From positions 3,162,001 through 3,226,000 of the forward strand of contig NC_068570.1 in NCBI RefSeq assembly GCF_025698545.1: a DNA stretch of 64,000 bases, written 5' to 3'. A program made the position numbers and the translations under genes. The notes below the pieces were generated by a model that did no database searches, was not told the origin of the DNA, and saw nothing but the letters and a program-made list of their open reading frames with translations. This stretch comes from Gossypium raimondii. Its lineage: Eukaryota > Streptophyta > Magnoliopsida > Malvales > Malvaceae. Shown here one piece after another: positions 1 to 12,345 of this stretch; position 1 is the stretch's first letter, and every line of letters starts with the position of its first letter.

Positions 1-2799
1 TACCACCTATTCGAGAAGTAGAGTTTGGTATTGAGTTAGTCTGGGGACGACTCAATTTCGATAGCTCCGCATCGCATGGCACCGACCGAATTAAAAGAAT
101 TGAAAGCACAGTTGCAAGAGTTGACTGATAAAGGTTTTGCACGACCGAGTTTCTCTCCTTGGGGGGCACCAGTTCTATTTGTGAGAAAGAAAAATGGAAC
201 CGGCAACTCAATAAGGTGACTATAAAGAATAAGTATCCGCTACCACGTATTGATGATTTGTTTGATCAGCTAAAAGGGGCTTCAGTGTTTTCGAAGATAG
301 ATTTGAGATCGGGTTATTATCAGTTGCGAGTTAAAGACTCTGATGTGCCAAAAACAGCTTTCCGAACGAGGTACAGACATTATGAGTTTCTTGTTATGCC
401 TTTTGGACTTACTAATGCACCTGCTGTTTTCATGGATTTGATGAATTGGATCTTTAGACAGTATCTGGATCGGTTTGTGGTAGTATTTATAGATGACATT
501 TTGATCTACTCTCGTGACGAAACTGAGCATGCTGAACATCTGAGACTTGTGTTACAAACTTTGCGAGATAAACAGTTGTATGCAAAATTCAGTAAATGTG
601 AGTTTTGGTTGCGTGAAGTCAGTTTCTTAGGCCATGTTGTATCGGCATCAGGCATTCGGGTTGATTCGAGCAAGATTTTGGCTATACTTGATTGGAAACC
701 TCCGAGAAATGTTTCGGAAGTTCGAAGTTTCCTGGGACTTGCTGGTTATTATAGACGGTTCGTAAAAGGATTCTCTATGATTGCAAACCTGATGACAAAG
801 CTACTACAGAAAGACGTTAAGTTTGAGTGGTCAGAAAAGTGCCAGAAAAGTTTCGATCAGTTGAAAGCTCTTTTGACCGAGGCTCCAGTATTAGTTCAGC
901 CAGAATCGGGTAAAGAGTTTGTTATCTATAGTGATGCATCTTTAAATGGTTTGGGCTGTGTTTTGATGCAGGAAGGCAAAGTTGTAGCCTATGCCTCGAG
1001 ACAGTTAAAGTCGCACGAAAAGAACTATCCGACGCACGATTTGGAATTGGCAGCTATTGTATTTGCGTTGAAAATATGGCGCCACTATTTGTTTGGCGAA
1101 AAATGTCATGTTTATTCCGATCACAAAAGCCTGAAGTACTTGATGACTCAGAAAGATCTGAATTTGAGACAGCGCCGATGGTTAGAATTGCTAAAAGATT
1201 ACGAGCTTGTGATTGACTATCATTCGGGAAAGGCTAATGTTGTTACTGATGTCTTAAGTTGAAAATCACTGTTTGCTTTGCGTGCAATAAACACACATAT
1301 GGCTATATCTGATGATGGTGCGATAGTAGCTGAATTGAAAGCAAAACTGTTACTTGTTCAACAGATTTGTGAAGCTCAGAAAGCTGATGATGATTTAATT
1401 GCAAAACGAGCTCAGTGTGACTCAAATGTTGATTCAGAATTTCTAGATGATGCTGAGGATTGTTTGAGATTCAGGAACTGATTATGTGTTCCGAGAAATT
1501 CAAAGTTAATACAGAAGATTTTGAATGAAGCTCATAATAGCCGATTCTATTTATCCGGGAAGTACGAAAATGTATAACGATCTGAAACAGCACTATTGGT
1601 GACATGGTATGAAACGAGACATTTCTGACTTTGTTTCGAAATGTTTAATATGTCAGCAAGTAAAAGCCGAGCATCAGGTACCTTCTGGATTGCTTCAGCC
1701 GGTCATGATACCTGAATGGAAATGAGACAGAGTTACGATGGATTTTGTATCCGGTTTACCGTTAACACCAAGCAAGAAAGATGCAATTTGGGTTGTTGTT
1801 GATAGATTAACAAAATCGGCTCACTTTGTTCCGGTCAGATTGATTATTCACTTGATAAACTTCTTGAATTGTACATTTCTCGATTGTGAGATTGCACGAG
1901 TACTGTTTCTATTATTTTGACGGAGACCGAGATTTACATCGCGGTTTTGGAAGAAATTACAAGATGCTTTAGGTACGAAGCTACATTTTAGCACCGCTTT
2001 TCATCCGCAAACAGATGGTCAATCTGACCGAATCATTCAGATACTTGAGGATGTGTTGAGATGTTGCATTCTCGAGTTTGAAGGTACGTGGGAACGATAC
2101 TTACCTTTGATTGAATTTGCTTATAATAATAGCTTTCAATCTAGTATCAGAATGGCACCTTACGAGGCTTTGTACGGTCGTAAATGTCGTACACCATTGT
2201 ATTGGACCGAGCTCAGTGAAAATAAGATACACGGGGTTGATTTGATTAAAGAGACTGAACAGAAAGTGAAAGTGATTCGGGATAGTCTGAAATCAGCATC
2301 GGATCGTCAAAAATCTTATGCAGATTTGAAAAGAAAGGATATAGAATTTCAGATCGGAGATAAAGTGTTTTTGAAAGTCTCGCCATGGAAGAAAATACTC
2401 AGATTCAGTTGTAAAGGCAAATTGAGTCCAAGATTCATTGGACTGTATGAGATTATAGAGCGTGTCGGACCGGTTGCTTATAGATTGATGTTACCACCTG
2501 AGCTAGAAAAGATTCACAATGTATTTCATGTTTCGATGCTTCATAGATACCGATCTGATCCTTCGCATGTAATTAGTCCGATGGAGGTTGAAATTAACTC
2601 TGATATGTCATATGAAGAAGAACCGATTACCATTCTGGCTCGTGAGATCAAAGAGTTACGAAATAAGAAAATTCCGTTAGTTAAAGTATTGTGGCATAAA
2701 CACGGAGTTGAAGAAGCAACTTGGGAGTCAGAAGATACAATGAAAGAGCGTTATCCAAACCTATTCACCGGTAAGATTTTCGGGGACGAAAATCCCTAA
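1..2799 (+). pseudogene. gypsy pol pseudogene (RT, RNase H, integrase, chromodomain)
   Basis: The reverse transcriptase core is open from 159 to 1262. Its catalytic FIDD box (478-500) and the MPFGLTNAP motif (around 395-425) are intact. RNase H follows (around 900-1260, FVIYSDAS and the YSDHKSL block). Integrase is seen as the [18 protein letters not shown] core start at 1738-1793 and as an open C-terminal frame at 2053-2799. That frame ends in a chromodomain with the VLWHKHGVEEATWES motif (around 2680-2750). Disruptions seen directly: a frame change near 40-55; a short deletion near 200 that removes the RT block between FVRKK and RQLNK; a stop at 1260; further stops and frame changes between 1480 and 2050 in the integrase zinc finger and core. 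Several blocks match the usual chromovirus order, so identity is firm and loss of function is clear. Confidence 0.9.
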
Positions 2800-2810
2800 G
2801 GGGGGAGAGT
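2800..2810 (+). other. polypurine tract of the gypsy element
   Basis: A G-rich purine run (GGGGGGAGAG followed by T) lies immediately before the LTR start TGTAACAACC at 2811. This is where plus-strand DNA synthesis primes in LTR retrotransposons, and it fixes the LTR boundary. Confidence 0.8.
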
Positions 2811-5800
2811 TGTAACAACCCGGTTTGACTCAAATTGGAATAGTGGTTTCAGGACCACAAATCCGAATTAGAAAAATATTTTAATATTATTTTGTGTGTT
2901 TATTTTGTATGCATTTAATTGTGTGAAATTTCCGTGTTTTAATTTCGTCGTTTAAGTGTCCGATTTAATAAAAGGGCTTAATCGCGTAAAATGAAAATTT
3001 AGGGTTAATTATTAAAATACCTAATTGTTGTTGTCTTTATAGTTTAGAGGTTTTATTATGCAATTAGCTCACTATGTAAGTTAGTGGGTGGCAAAGGACT
3101 AATGTAACCTTATTATATATGTTTTATATATATATTAGTAAAGGTTAATATAGTAAAATAATAAGGTTAATATATGTTTAATATAACAAATCAAAATGTC
3201 ATGTTCTTCATCTTTTGGCCGAATTGGAGAGAAAATAAAAGGGGTTTAAAGCTTGTTTCATTCGGCACTTTCAAGCTTTGATTAAGGTAGGGATTTTGTT
3301 CGGTTTTTGATGATTTTTATGTTTTTGAGATCGTTGCTTCGATTACTATTTGACCCATGCTTGAATTTTTGATTTTGATGAATATTTTGAGCTATGCCAT
3401 TGATGAATAATTGTGTTTTGTGATGTTTGATAATGAATAATGAAAGATATGTTTTAGATTAATATATTATGTATTGGAATTTTTGGTGAAATTGAGTAAA
3501 TAGGGCTAAATTGCAAAAATAATATTTTTAGAGACTAAAATGTGAAATAAATAAAATGTGTGGATTTAGATGGACTATGGGAAGGTTCGGCCTAGATATG
3601 GTATATACAAATTTTGTGTATTTTGTGTTTTATGCAAAAAGGATTAAATTACAAAAAGTGTAAAATGTTAGGGGCAAAATGGTAATTTGCCCATTTATGT
3701 ATTTTTGGACTAAATTGAATGTTTTGATGAATAAAAAGGTTAAATTTGATATTGTTTAGATCAAGAAACGAAGAAAACGAATTTGGATCGGGGGAAAAAG
3801 AAAGTAATTGAATAGTCGATCGTGTTCGCTGATATCCGAGGTAAGTCTATTAGCTATTTAATTTTATTGAATCAACATATGAGTATGTATATCAATGGTA
3901 TGTGTGTTGAGTTAAATTTAAAAGTATAAAAAAAAATTGGAATTGGAAGTATGAAATTATGTATACATATATATGTTAGATTTGATTGGCTTTGAATATG
4001 CAAATATGCATATGAATGTCCATGTAATAAATTTAGGTATGAACATATATGTATAAATTATATTCGAATATACATGTATATATATATGTAAAATTTGTTG
4101 TATTGAATTTAGGTATGAAATTTCAAAGGTATGAGATATATTTGAACATTTGTATAAGTTGAAGTGAATAAGTATGTGTACTTATGAATAATAATTATAT
4201 TGAGTATAAGTATGAAATTATATTCAATTATATATATATGTTAAATTCGAATATGTATGAGTATTTAGGTATATGTTCTTGTTTCAAAATAAGTATAGAG
4301 TACTATATGGTTGTTAGATTGAATATGCATATATGTACATGTATAAGATCTTGTATTGAAATGGTATATGAAACTATATAGGTATATAGGAATTCAAATG
4401 TTTAAGGTACCTAGTATATTATAAGTTAAATTTTATGATATTAGAAGTGGAATATATAGTATGAGGTTATATATACATAAATATGTTTCGATTGAATCAC
4501 TTGAATTATTTAAGCTAGATTTGATGATTGGGATTTATATCTATCCATGTGTTTTAAAGATATTAGTTATGAATATTGAGCTGAATTTTATGTGGATTTT
4601 ATATACAAATAAGAGATACAACTTCTGTGAATTGAGATTCTTTTGTTAAAGCTCAAGTATCAATCGGATTTATTGCCGTGAAATTGTTCAGACTATACGT
4701 CTAGCAGGCCAAGTGCCGGTGAATTTAACCGGACTGTACGTCCAGTAGGCTAAGTGCCGGTGAACTGAATCAGGCTACAAGCCTAGCAGGCTAAGTGCCG
4801 GTGGATTGAATCAGGCTATAGGCCTAGCAGGTTAAGTGCCGGTGAACGGAATTAGACTATAAGCCTATTAGGTGAAGTGCCAGTGAAATTGTTTAAATTA
4901 AGTGATTCTAAGCATTTGGTATAAATATATATATGATTTTAATTATATGAAATGGATAAATATATGAATATTGTTTCAAGATGTTTGATGAGTATATAAT
5001 CGTTCGAATCTTTGTGATTTGTGAGTATGTTATATATCGGTTGTCATGAAATCGTTTGATATTTAAGTGTGTATATGAATGTGTTCGGCATAGGTGGATA
5101 TATATGTATGTATGCATTTGGCATAGGTGGGTTTAAGTGAATATGTGCATTCGGCACTTATAGTTGATAAGTATAAAAATTTTGCTTTTGGTATATGTAA
5201 TTGAACAATTATATATAAATGGATCCGAGGAAGTGCGAACAATAAGTACTCTAGAAATCAGTATATGCAGTTAACGATTATGTTAGTAACTTGATTATAT
5301 GCATATAATGTGTATACCTTTGTCCGTTTATGTATATTAATTAAATATACATTCCTTTAGATTTAAACAAAAATGACTTAATATAGCAATGTTTGGTTAG
5401 TAATTATATTTGATATTTGTGATTTCAATAAATTTACTTAAAGAATTATGTGATTCTTTTATATGTATTTTTAGATATGCTATAGACTTACTAAGCTATA
5501 AAAGCTTACTTTGATTGTTTTTGTCCATTTGTTTTATAGATTTTGGTGATGCGTTACGAGCTCGGGGATCATCAGCATAGTCTATCACACTATCGACTTC
5601 TTTTGGTATTTTGATAAATATTTGAACTCGATCTTATGGCATGTATAGGTTTGAGTACGATGTTGGTTAGATTTTGATAGTATATTATAGATAGCTATGC
5701 AAAAATGATTTTAATTTTCATGTTTATGATCAGTTTGTTTTTTTTTAAATGGTTGTGTTTGTTCGGTAATGCCTCGTAACCCTAATTCGGCGACGGATAC

Positions 5801-5817
5801 GGGTTAGGGGTGTTACA
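2811..5817 (+). repeat. 3' LTR of the gypsy chromovirus (3007 bp)
   Basis: It begins TGTAACAACCCGG right after the polypurine tract and ends GGGGTGTTACA. The terminal 7 bases form a perfect inverted repeat (TGTAACA / TGTTACA). It is AT-rich and non-coding, and short frames inside it are chance. It contains a 48-bp-unit minisatellite at 4675-4890 and a conserved 3' zone (around 5490-5620) with TTACTAAGCTATAAAAGC. Related 3' zones are found in the LTRs at 5818-8560, 21811-24482 and 25947-28618. Confidence 0.88.
4675..4890 (+). repeat. minisatellite inside the gypsy LTR (about 5 x 48 bp)
   Basis: About five imperfect copies of a 45-50 bp unit carry the core AAGTGCCGGTGAA, separated by variants of CAGGCTA...GCCTAGCAGG. 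The last unit has diverged (AAGTGCCAGTG). It lies in the 3' half of the LTR, upstream of the TTACTAAGC zone. Confidence 0.85.
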
Positions 5818-8560
5818 ATACACACTTGTAAACGTATTAAACTGAGTCATACATGTTTTGCACAACCACAAAATACAACATCATAAACATATAACTTAAC
5901 TAATATCAGCCAACCTCAATGGCCTTATACAAAATGAACTATCAAATATTATAGGCCAACATTTTAGGCCAACTCATAATGACATATACACACATAATCA
6001 AATCCCTATACATGCCATATACTTAAAAATACTTGAAGATCGTTGATACAATACCAATCAATAACTTGTTAGTGTGATAGAATCTCCGACGACCTCTAAC
6101 TCGAGCTAGCATCTGTGACACTATAGGAAAAATAAAAGGAAGGGGGTAAGCATTATAGCTTAGTAAGTAGGTATGTAAATAATAAGCGATTTATTAACAA
6201 ACTTTTGTAAATCTTCACAATATGTACTTAAGATAATACAATCATAATTGCACATAGTGCCACTATTTATTCATGTTCATATCAAACTGTCTACTCGAGT
6301 CATAGTTACTAAATTATTTATATCTTAAGCTACAAGACTCCAAATTAAGATCTGCTAATTTTCCCCAAAACTAGACTCACATATCTTCTTACCATAAAAT
6401 TTTTAAAATTTTTAGTTTATCCAATAAGTACAATTTATTCTTTAAAGTTACCCCTGTTCTGCTATTTGACAGCTTCGACCTTTCTACACTAAAAATTAAT
6501 TATCTTCTCGTACAGAATTCAGATGACATTCCCATTTGTTTCTTTTGAAAGTAAACCCATTTAGGATTTTAAATATATAAATTATATCCCATGATTATTT
6601 TTTACAATTTTAATGATTTTCCCAAGTCAGAGTAGGGGATTCTGAAATCATTCTGACCCTATCTCACTAAAATTCAAATATCTCATAATATAAAATTCTT
6701 TTGTTTACTCTGTTTCTTTTATTTGAAATTAGACTCAATAAGCTTTAATTTCACATCTCATTCAACCTCTAATTCAATTTTTACCATTTTTGGTAATTTT
6801 TCAAAATTACACAACTGCTACTTTCTAAAACTGTTTTATTTCAAATTTCACTCTTTCATGAAACATCATAATAATATGCTCACATTTAATAATATAATTC
6901 AACTTGCATGCATGATACAAGACTTTATCACTTCACTTACTCCTTTGAAATTTTACCACATTTCGATAACTTACCAAACACATTGCTCATGAGGATACAC
7001 ATACATATACATGCACTTATCACCACATAGTCATACATAATTTCACTTAGTCGATTTTCCTGATGAACACTTCGAAATAATAACAGATACACGATGGTTC
7101 CGCATATAGCACCACTCTTATGATTAATGTTATCCGGTACACATAGTAGCCTACACTTAGTACTACATATGTGACCAATACCATCTGATACACGTAGTAG
7201 CTTGCAGATAGTACTACACACGTGACTAAAGGTATCCAGTACACATAATAGCCTACACTTAGTACTACACATGTTACAATAAAAATCTTATACTCATAGT
7301 AGCCTACACATAGTACTACACATGAGTTCTCATGACATCCTTCGTATTCTTTTCTATTCTGAAAGTTCAACCGAGAAATTTCTCGCTTATTCTTACTTTG
7401 TCAATTTCATCCATAGTCAATCTTAGTTCATAATTTACATCAAATAATCATTCAATATACAACCACATCTCATGTAATATAACAAAATATTATAACATAA
7501 GTAAAAACGATATATTATTTACATACAAACTTACCTTGACACCAAAAGGGCAAAAAGGAACATAATCGTCAATTCTCGTTTTTCCCCCCGTTCTAGGTCC
7601 GAACCTCATTTTCTTTGATCTATAGTATCACATTTAGCCTAATTATTAGTCACATTATTCAAATCAGTCCACAGTTCATATTTTGTTAAAATTATAATTT
7701 TGCCCCTAAACTTTTACATATTTACAAATTAGTCCCTATGCTCGTAAAACAAAATTTATGGAATTTTATCCACATAAAAGACTAACCGAATTATTTACGT
7801 GCTCATAGCAGCCTGTATAATCCCCAATTTCACTCATATAACTCAAAATCTTCATACTTTACAAATTAACCCCTATTAGCATTTTACAACAAAAATCACT
7901 TAACAAGAAATGTTCAACACACAACAAGGTTTCATTTTCCTCCATTAAACTTCACAGTCAACTATCATGCTTTCATGGCCCAAAACCCTAGCCTTTCAAT
8001 CATCTTGCAAATTAGTCCCCTATTTAGCTGGCTTAAGCTTCAAGGGTTCCAAAAACATATAAATCAACAAAAACAAACATAAATTTCACTTACATGCAAG
8101 GGTTTAAGTTTTCTGAAAATTTGAGTTCTCCAATGGCTATTCTCTTGGTGAAAAACGGTGGAAGAAGATGAGCAAAGAAATAAAAATGATATTTTTATTC
8201 CTTTTTGTTTATTTTATCATATAATAACCTAATACCAACCTAAACCATCCAACATCATAATTACACTCCATGTGCATCCACTTTCTCTTTTAATGGTCTA
8301 ATTACTCAATAACGACCTCAACTTTTAAGTTTTATAGCTAATTAACGCATTTAGCTAATAGAACACAACTTTAGCACTTTACGCGATTTAGTCCTTTTGA
8401 CTAAATTGAGTGCCTAAACGTCGAAATTTTCAAACGAGATTTTCACGAAATTATTCTATGAAATTGTAAACCATAAAAATATAATAAAATAAATTTTATT
8501 ACGTTAGATTTGGGGTCTCGAAACTACTATTTCGACTAGGCCCAAAATCGAGCTGTTACA
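5818..8560 (-). repeat. related gypsy LTR on the minus strand, left end missing
   Basis: Read on the minus strand it starts at 8560 with TGTAACAGCTCG and GGGCCTAGTCGAAATAG. This is the same start as the solo LTR at 21811 (TGTAACAGCCCG...). It passes a minisatellite (7330-7100), a conserved roughly 0.5-kb block (about 6880-6300) and the conserved TTACTAAGCTATAATGC zone (about 6165-6145). The expected terminal stretch ending GGGGTGTTACA is absent at the left, where the sequence abuts the end of the plus-strand element at 5817. The simplest reading is that the plus-strand element inserted into this LTR near its 3' end. No pol sequence is attached, so it is a solo LTR or a fragment. Confidence 0.75.
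7100..7330 (-). repeat. minisatellite in the minus-strand LTR (about 4 x 60 bp)
   Basis: About four imperfect units of roughly 60 bp contain variants of CATAGTAGCCTACACTTAG and TACTACACATGTGAC. Open frames across it come from the repeat period and are not genes. Confidence 0.8.
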
Positions 8561-10325
8561 TTATACATTAGGAGTGTTGGAGGTCGACGGAGGGTTGCAA
8601 TTGGCGGATACAAGCTATATTTATCCAGAAGTCACAGATGTGGGAGATACAAAAATTTGTTAGGCCCTACACATGCACTTCAACACTTATAACAAAAGAT
8701 CACTAGAAACTTGATTCCAAAACTATCAGTACATGCATCATGTTAATGGTGAATGACATCCCGACCATTAAAGTTTCAGTACTGATTGTTGAAATGCAAG
8801 CATGATTCTAGTATCGAGTATTATACCAGAAAACATGGATAGCTAAACATATGACAATTGAGCAATTATATGAAGATTTCGATGTGTTGTATAATGAGCT
8901 ACAGTGGTGGATAGTCGCTGTGCGAGAGTATGTACTGGGGACTGTCATTAAGTTACAAACATGACTTTATTACGGTTGGGGTGACCAACTACAATTAGGA
9001 AAAAAAAATTTCTAACGGATGTTTTGGACGTTTGATCTATGTGTGCGCTCATTTTCCTACTTCAAGCCATTTGTACAAGTAGATAATATATGTCTAAATG
9101 AAAAATACACGCATATCCTGCTTATTGCGGTTGCTCAAGATGGTAACAAAAGTGTGCTCCCGATAGCGTTTGCCATTATGGATAAGAAAAATATGGAATC
9201 ATGATAATTTATCTTCATGAACCTGCGGAAGTATGTTGTTAGTGACAATAATATCTGCATCATCTCTGATAGAGGGAAGTGAATAATTGTCACCATTAGA
9301 CGTTCTGGTATACCATGGAGATTCGTTTACTGCATCTGACATATCCTGAAAAACTTTTACCAAGAGTATAAAAATGCAGATTGGCGGAGACAAGTTGTGA
9401 AAATGGGTAAAGGATAACCTTATCTTTTTAATATATGTTTTAATATTTTAACTCGAGACTGTAACTTATCTTTTCTTAATACACCTATAGCATATGAGCT
9501 AGAGCCACACTTTTTTTGGTAAAGGATGACTCGACTTGAGAGTGACATGAAAGGTGAAACGAACATACCTTTTCGACAGTTGTTGGGTACCTGAAGCCGT
9601 GGCAATGGGCTCAAAGTTTCGACAAGCAGTTTCGCTATAGTTATATGACCACTAACTTGGCAGAGGGGGTTAACTTTGTATTGAGGAAAACACGACATCT
9701 TTTGATTTCATCTGTGTTCTCGGCTACGTTATACAAGTTGGGTACCTTGATACCAAGAATGGGACAGTAGCAAGTTAATCAGATGAAGGCGGGACACGTG
9801 TTTTTCAAAAATGTTAGGGATGTAATGGTTGCAAACTATTGAATGACAATGTCAATGAATGTAAAAATATATTCACAAGATCTTCAAACATTTTGAGTTA
9901 TGGAGACCATCGATTGTCGACCCATTATACCACCTAGGTCTTATGAAGTTGATCTCTGAAACATACAAGGTGATTGTAGGAGGTTCCAAACACTTCATTA
10001 TCCTTGTGCGCACATTGTAGCAGACTGTGCGCACACATCGCTTAATGATGAACAATTTATCGATGAGGTGTACACTCTCGAGCACACGTTACGTGTCTGA
10101 GAGAACAAATTCCCTGTCCTACCTGATCTGTCTACATAGGAGGTGCCTCCGACTACTTTCAAGCTTATTCTAGACAAAAGGTTGTGTAGGAATCTGAAAT
10201 GTTGTCCGCAATCAACCAAAGTCCATAATAAAATGGACATTAGAGAGAATCAATGGAAAGCTTTGTGGCATATGCAGATTAGCTAGGCATAATCGGAGTA
10301 AATGCCCGCAGTGAACTTATTATAT
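8561..10325 (+). pseudogene. MULE (MuDR-type) transposase pseudogene
   Basis: Translated piecewise, the stretch follows the plant MuDR transposase order. There is an N-terminal block (IEQLYEDFDVLYNEL, around 8858-8902). The MULE DDE core follows, with FKPFVQVD at 9063-9086, LLIAVAQDGN and PIAFAIMD up to about 9185, and ISDRGK at 9260-9280. A late block has NLAEGVNFVLRK (around 9655-9690). The SWIM-type zinc finger is DCRRFQTLHYPCAH, around 9970-10015, with the first Cys apparently replaced by Gly. The C-terminal knuckle is CRLARHNRSKCP, around 10275-10312. Many stops and frame changes interrupt it, so it is inactive. The 5' end is cut by the LTR ending at 8560. Confidence 0.82.
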
Positions 10326-10644
10326 TAGATAATCGTCGAGATTTGATAGAAATTGAGCTAATGTATTCTAATGTATCAATTTATAACAAAATTTGTTGCA
10401 ATGAATCTAACTTAAATTACAAAATTTGTTCCAATAAATCTCAATTAAATAAATACAAAGTTTTTTTCCAAATTTGTTCCAACAAATGTCATTTAAAATT
10501 ACAAAGTTTGAATTTTTGCATTTATATCTTACTACAATTAAATAAATACAAAAGTTAACTATTTAAATTGCAAAAACCTCTAAAATTGATGGTTTGATAG
10601 TGTGGTCCTAGAGGTATATTTTTATGGTGGTCAGCGTTCACGTT

Positions 10645-12345
10645 ACAGATGATCACTGCGATCAATGTTCTCTTCACTCGAACCTGGGGTTGTGCTAAAC
10701 TTAAAAGAAAAATCATATGCCCCAAAATCATTGATGAACTCAGGCTGGAAGGAGTGGAGTATTGCAGTGTTAATGGGCCAGAATGAGTGGAGTACTATTG
10801 TAGTAGGTGGCTGAAGATATCAAACTCTAAATTATATTTATGTCCTGACAAGCCTAGAAAATAGTCATCGACCCCCCAAATCTAAGTAATAATAACTATT
10901 TCTGAAATATGGTCTGGCTCTGGCTTTGGCTCGGGTGTAAGAGACGGATGTGGAAGGGATGAGATAGTTGCCCAAGTCGTGTCATGTGCAGAGGGACTAT
11001 CACTGACTGCCTACGAAATAAATATTGTTTTCCCATCTCAAAGTACCACTGTATGTACTCTAACGAGGGCTACAGATCGAAACTATGACCCAACTGAAGT
11101 ATCCTCCCCATCTTGCAATATATTGTTGATGTACTAAGGCCTAATTATTTTCATGTTTCCCCCTCTTGTTAATCCCATAGATGTCCCCCAATTGTACTGG
11201 CGGAGCCGTGATATATTATATACAACCGAACTGCCGGAGTACTCGATCCCCATGATACCACTCCACTATCTAAAAATTTATAATTGGTACGTTAATGCAC
11301 TATCAGTCTGAGTGGAGTGGGTAGACAAGGGAATAACAGTTGAAATTTCCACGAGCGAATAGGGCATCAAGATGAACTGTACAATTAATAACATGGTTAT
11401 TATAACAGCGGTCGAGTAAGATAAAATAATTAAATATCACGAATATTGGAATAACTTACCCTCCTCCAACATGATTCTCAATCATCAGATGATATATCGG
11501 AATCGTGTATGACCTCCAGATACCCGGATTAGTACTCTATCTACGAAAAAAACTTGTTAAAATAATATCATTATGCAAAAATGTCAAATAATTGCTATAA
11601 TGGGTAAAAATTTATCACCTATTCATGAGTAGAAATACATATGCTTGGTGACTAGTCGATGTCAATAATGACATCCGGTAAAGCGCCCAAGACTGTAGCA
11701 ATGTGAGGCATCCGCCTATGTCTACGGTAAAAAGGTTTGTCGTTCAACAAAGTTCGCAATACAACATAGTTAGCATTACGGACCCCTAACTATACGAACG
11801 AATGTTATGCAAATAAGATAATATGGACAAGTACATCAAGTGGACCTTGTTGTTGTTTGCATCTGGCATGAGTACACTCCCTATGATGTGCATAATGTAT
11901 GTTTAAACAGCGTACGTCATTTCTCGTTTAGTGGTAGTACTCGGTAAATGCTCGAAATTAGCCTTCAGCCACGAAAATCTCAAACCCGTAAATTTCTCCT
12001 CATTAGGCGAGCGTCCAAGTAAGTTATAGTAAAGGGTGGCTAGCTCAGAGATCGAACTTATGCCCGTGATTGTACTCCCGTTAATGGAGAGCCCGAGTTG
12101 CAGTGCAACATCCTATAGAGTAATGGTGCACTCCCTATTCAACAAATGAAATGTGTGAGTCTATAGGCGCCATCGCTTGACCAAAGCGGATATTAAGTCG
12201 TACCACAAATTAAATGTTTGGATCAATGCCACTGATTCGAATTCGACTAACTCCAAGTATGGCACGAGGTGTTCATCCGACAAATAGCCTACATTATTCA
12301 CACAACCCCTCAATGGGCGGTATAGACCCTAACACTATTAAATTA
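10645..12345 (-). pseudogene. plant mobile domain (PMD/MAIL1-like) pseudogene, convergent with the MULE transposase
   Basis: Read on the minus strand from about 12345, it shows the PMD signature in order: YLELVEFESVALIQTFNL; ALVKRWR and THTFHL; ECTITL then DVALQLGLSINGS; RFSWLKANFEHLP; then MHIIGSVLMPD and VHLMYL (around 11900-11830); and SWALYRM (about 11690). A likely next exon resembles RYIIL...IENH near 11480, and another has WYHGDRVLRQFGCI near 11260-11200. The tail contains a Pro/Glu run (PEPKPEPEP-like, around 10920). Stops occur inside conserved motifs. PMD proteins (MAIN/MAIL family) exist as host genes and as passengers of Mutator-like elements. Here the gene ends about 320 bp from, and points towards, the MULE transposase, so it was most likely part of that element. 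Confidence 0.78.

Larger units (their letters stand above)
1..5817 (+). mobile_element. 3' portion of a Ty3/gypsy chromovirus (Tekay/Del-like) LTR retrotransposon
   Basis: The window opens inside pol of a gypsy element. Domain order is reverse transcriptase, RNase H, integrase and a C-terminal chromodomain, followed by a purine tract and a 3-kb 3' LTR ending at 5817. This order plus the chromodomain is diagnostic of chromoviruses. The very long LTR and the TGTAACA...TGTTACA ends point to the Tekay/Del lineage (family knowledge). The 5' LTR, gag and protease lie outside the window. The coding part is broken in several places, so this copy is not autonomous. The five bases after the LTR (ATACA, 5818-5822) should be its target duplication, but the left copy is out of view. 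Confidence 0.9.

Noticed and set aside
6937-7370. Two overlapping minus-strand frames of 111 and 107 codons with Cys/Val-rich repeats
   Set aside because: They lie over the tandem repeat of the minus-strand LTR. Two frames open at once is typical of a minisatellite.
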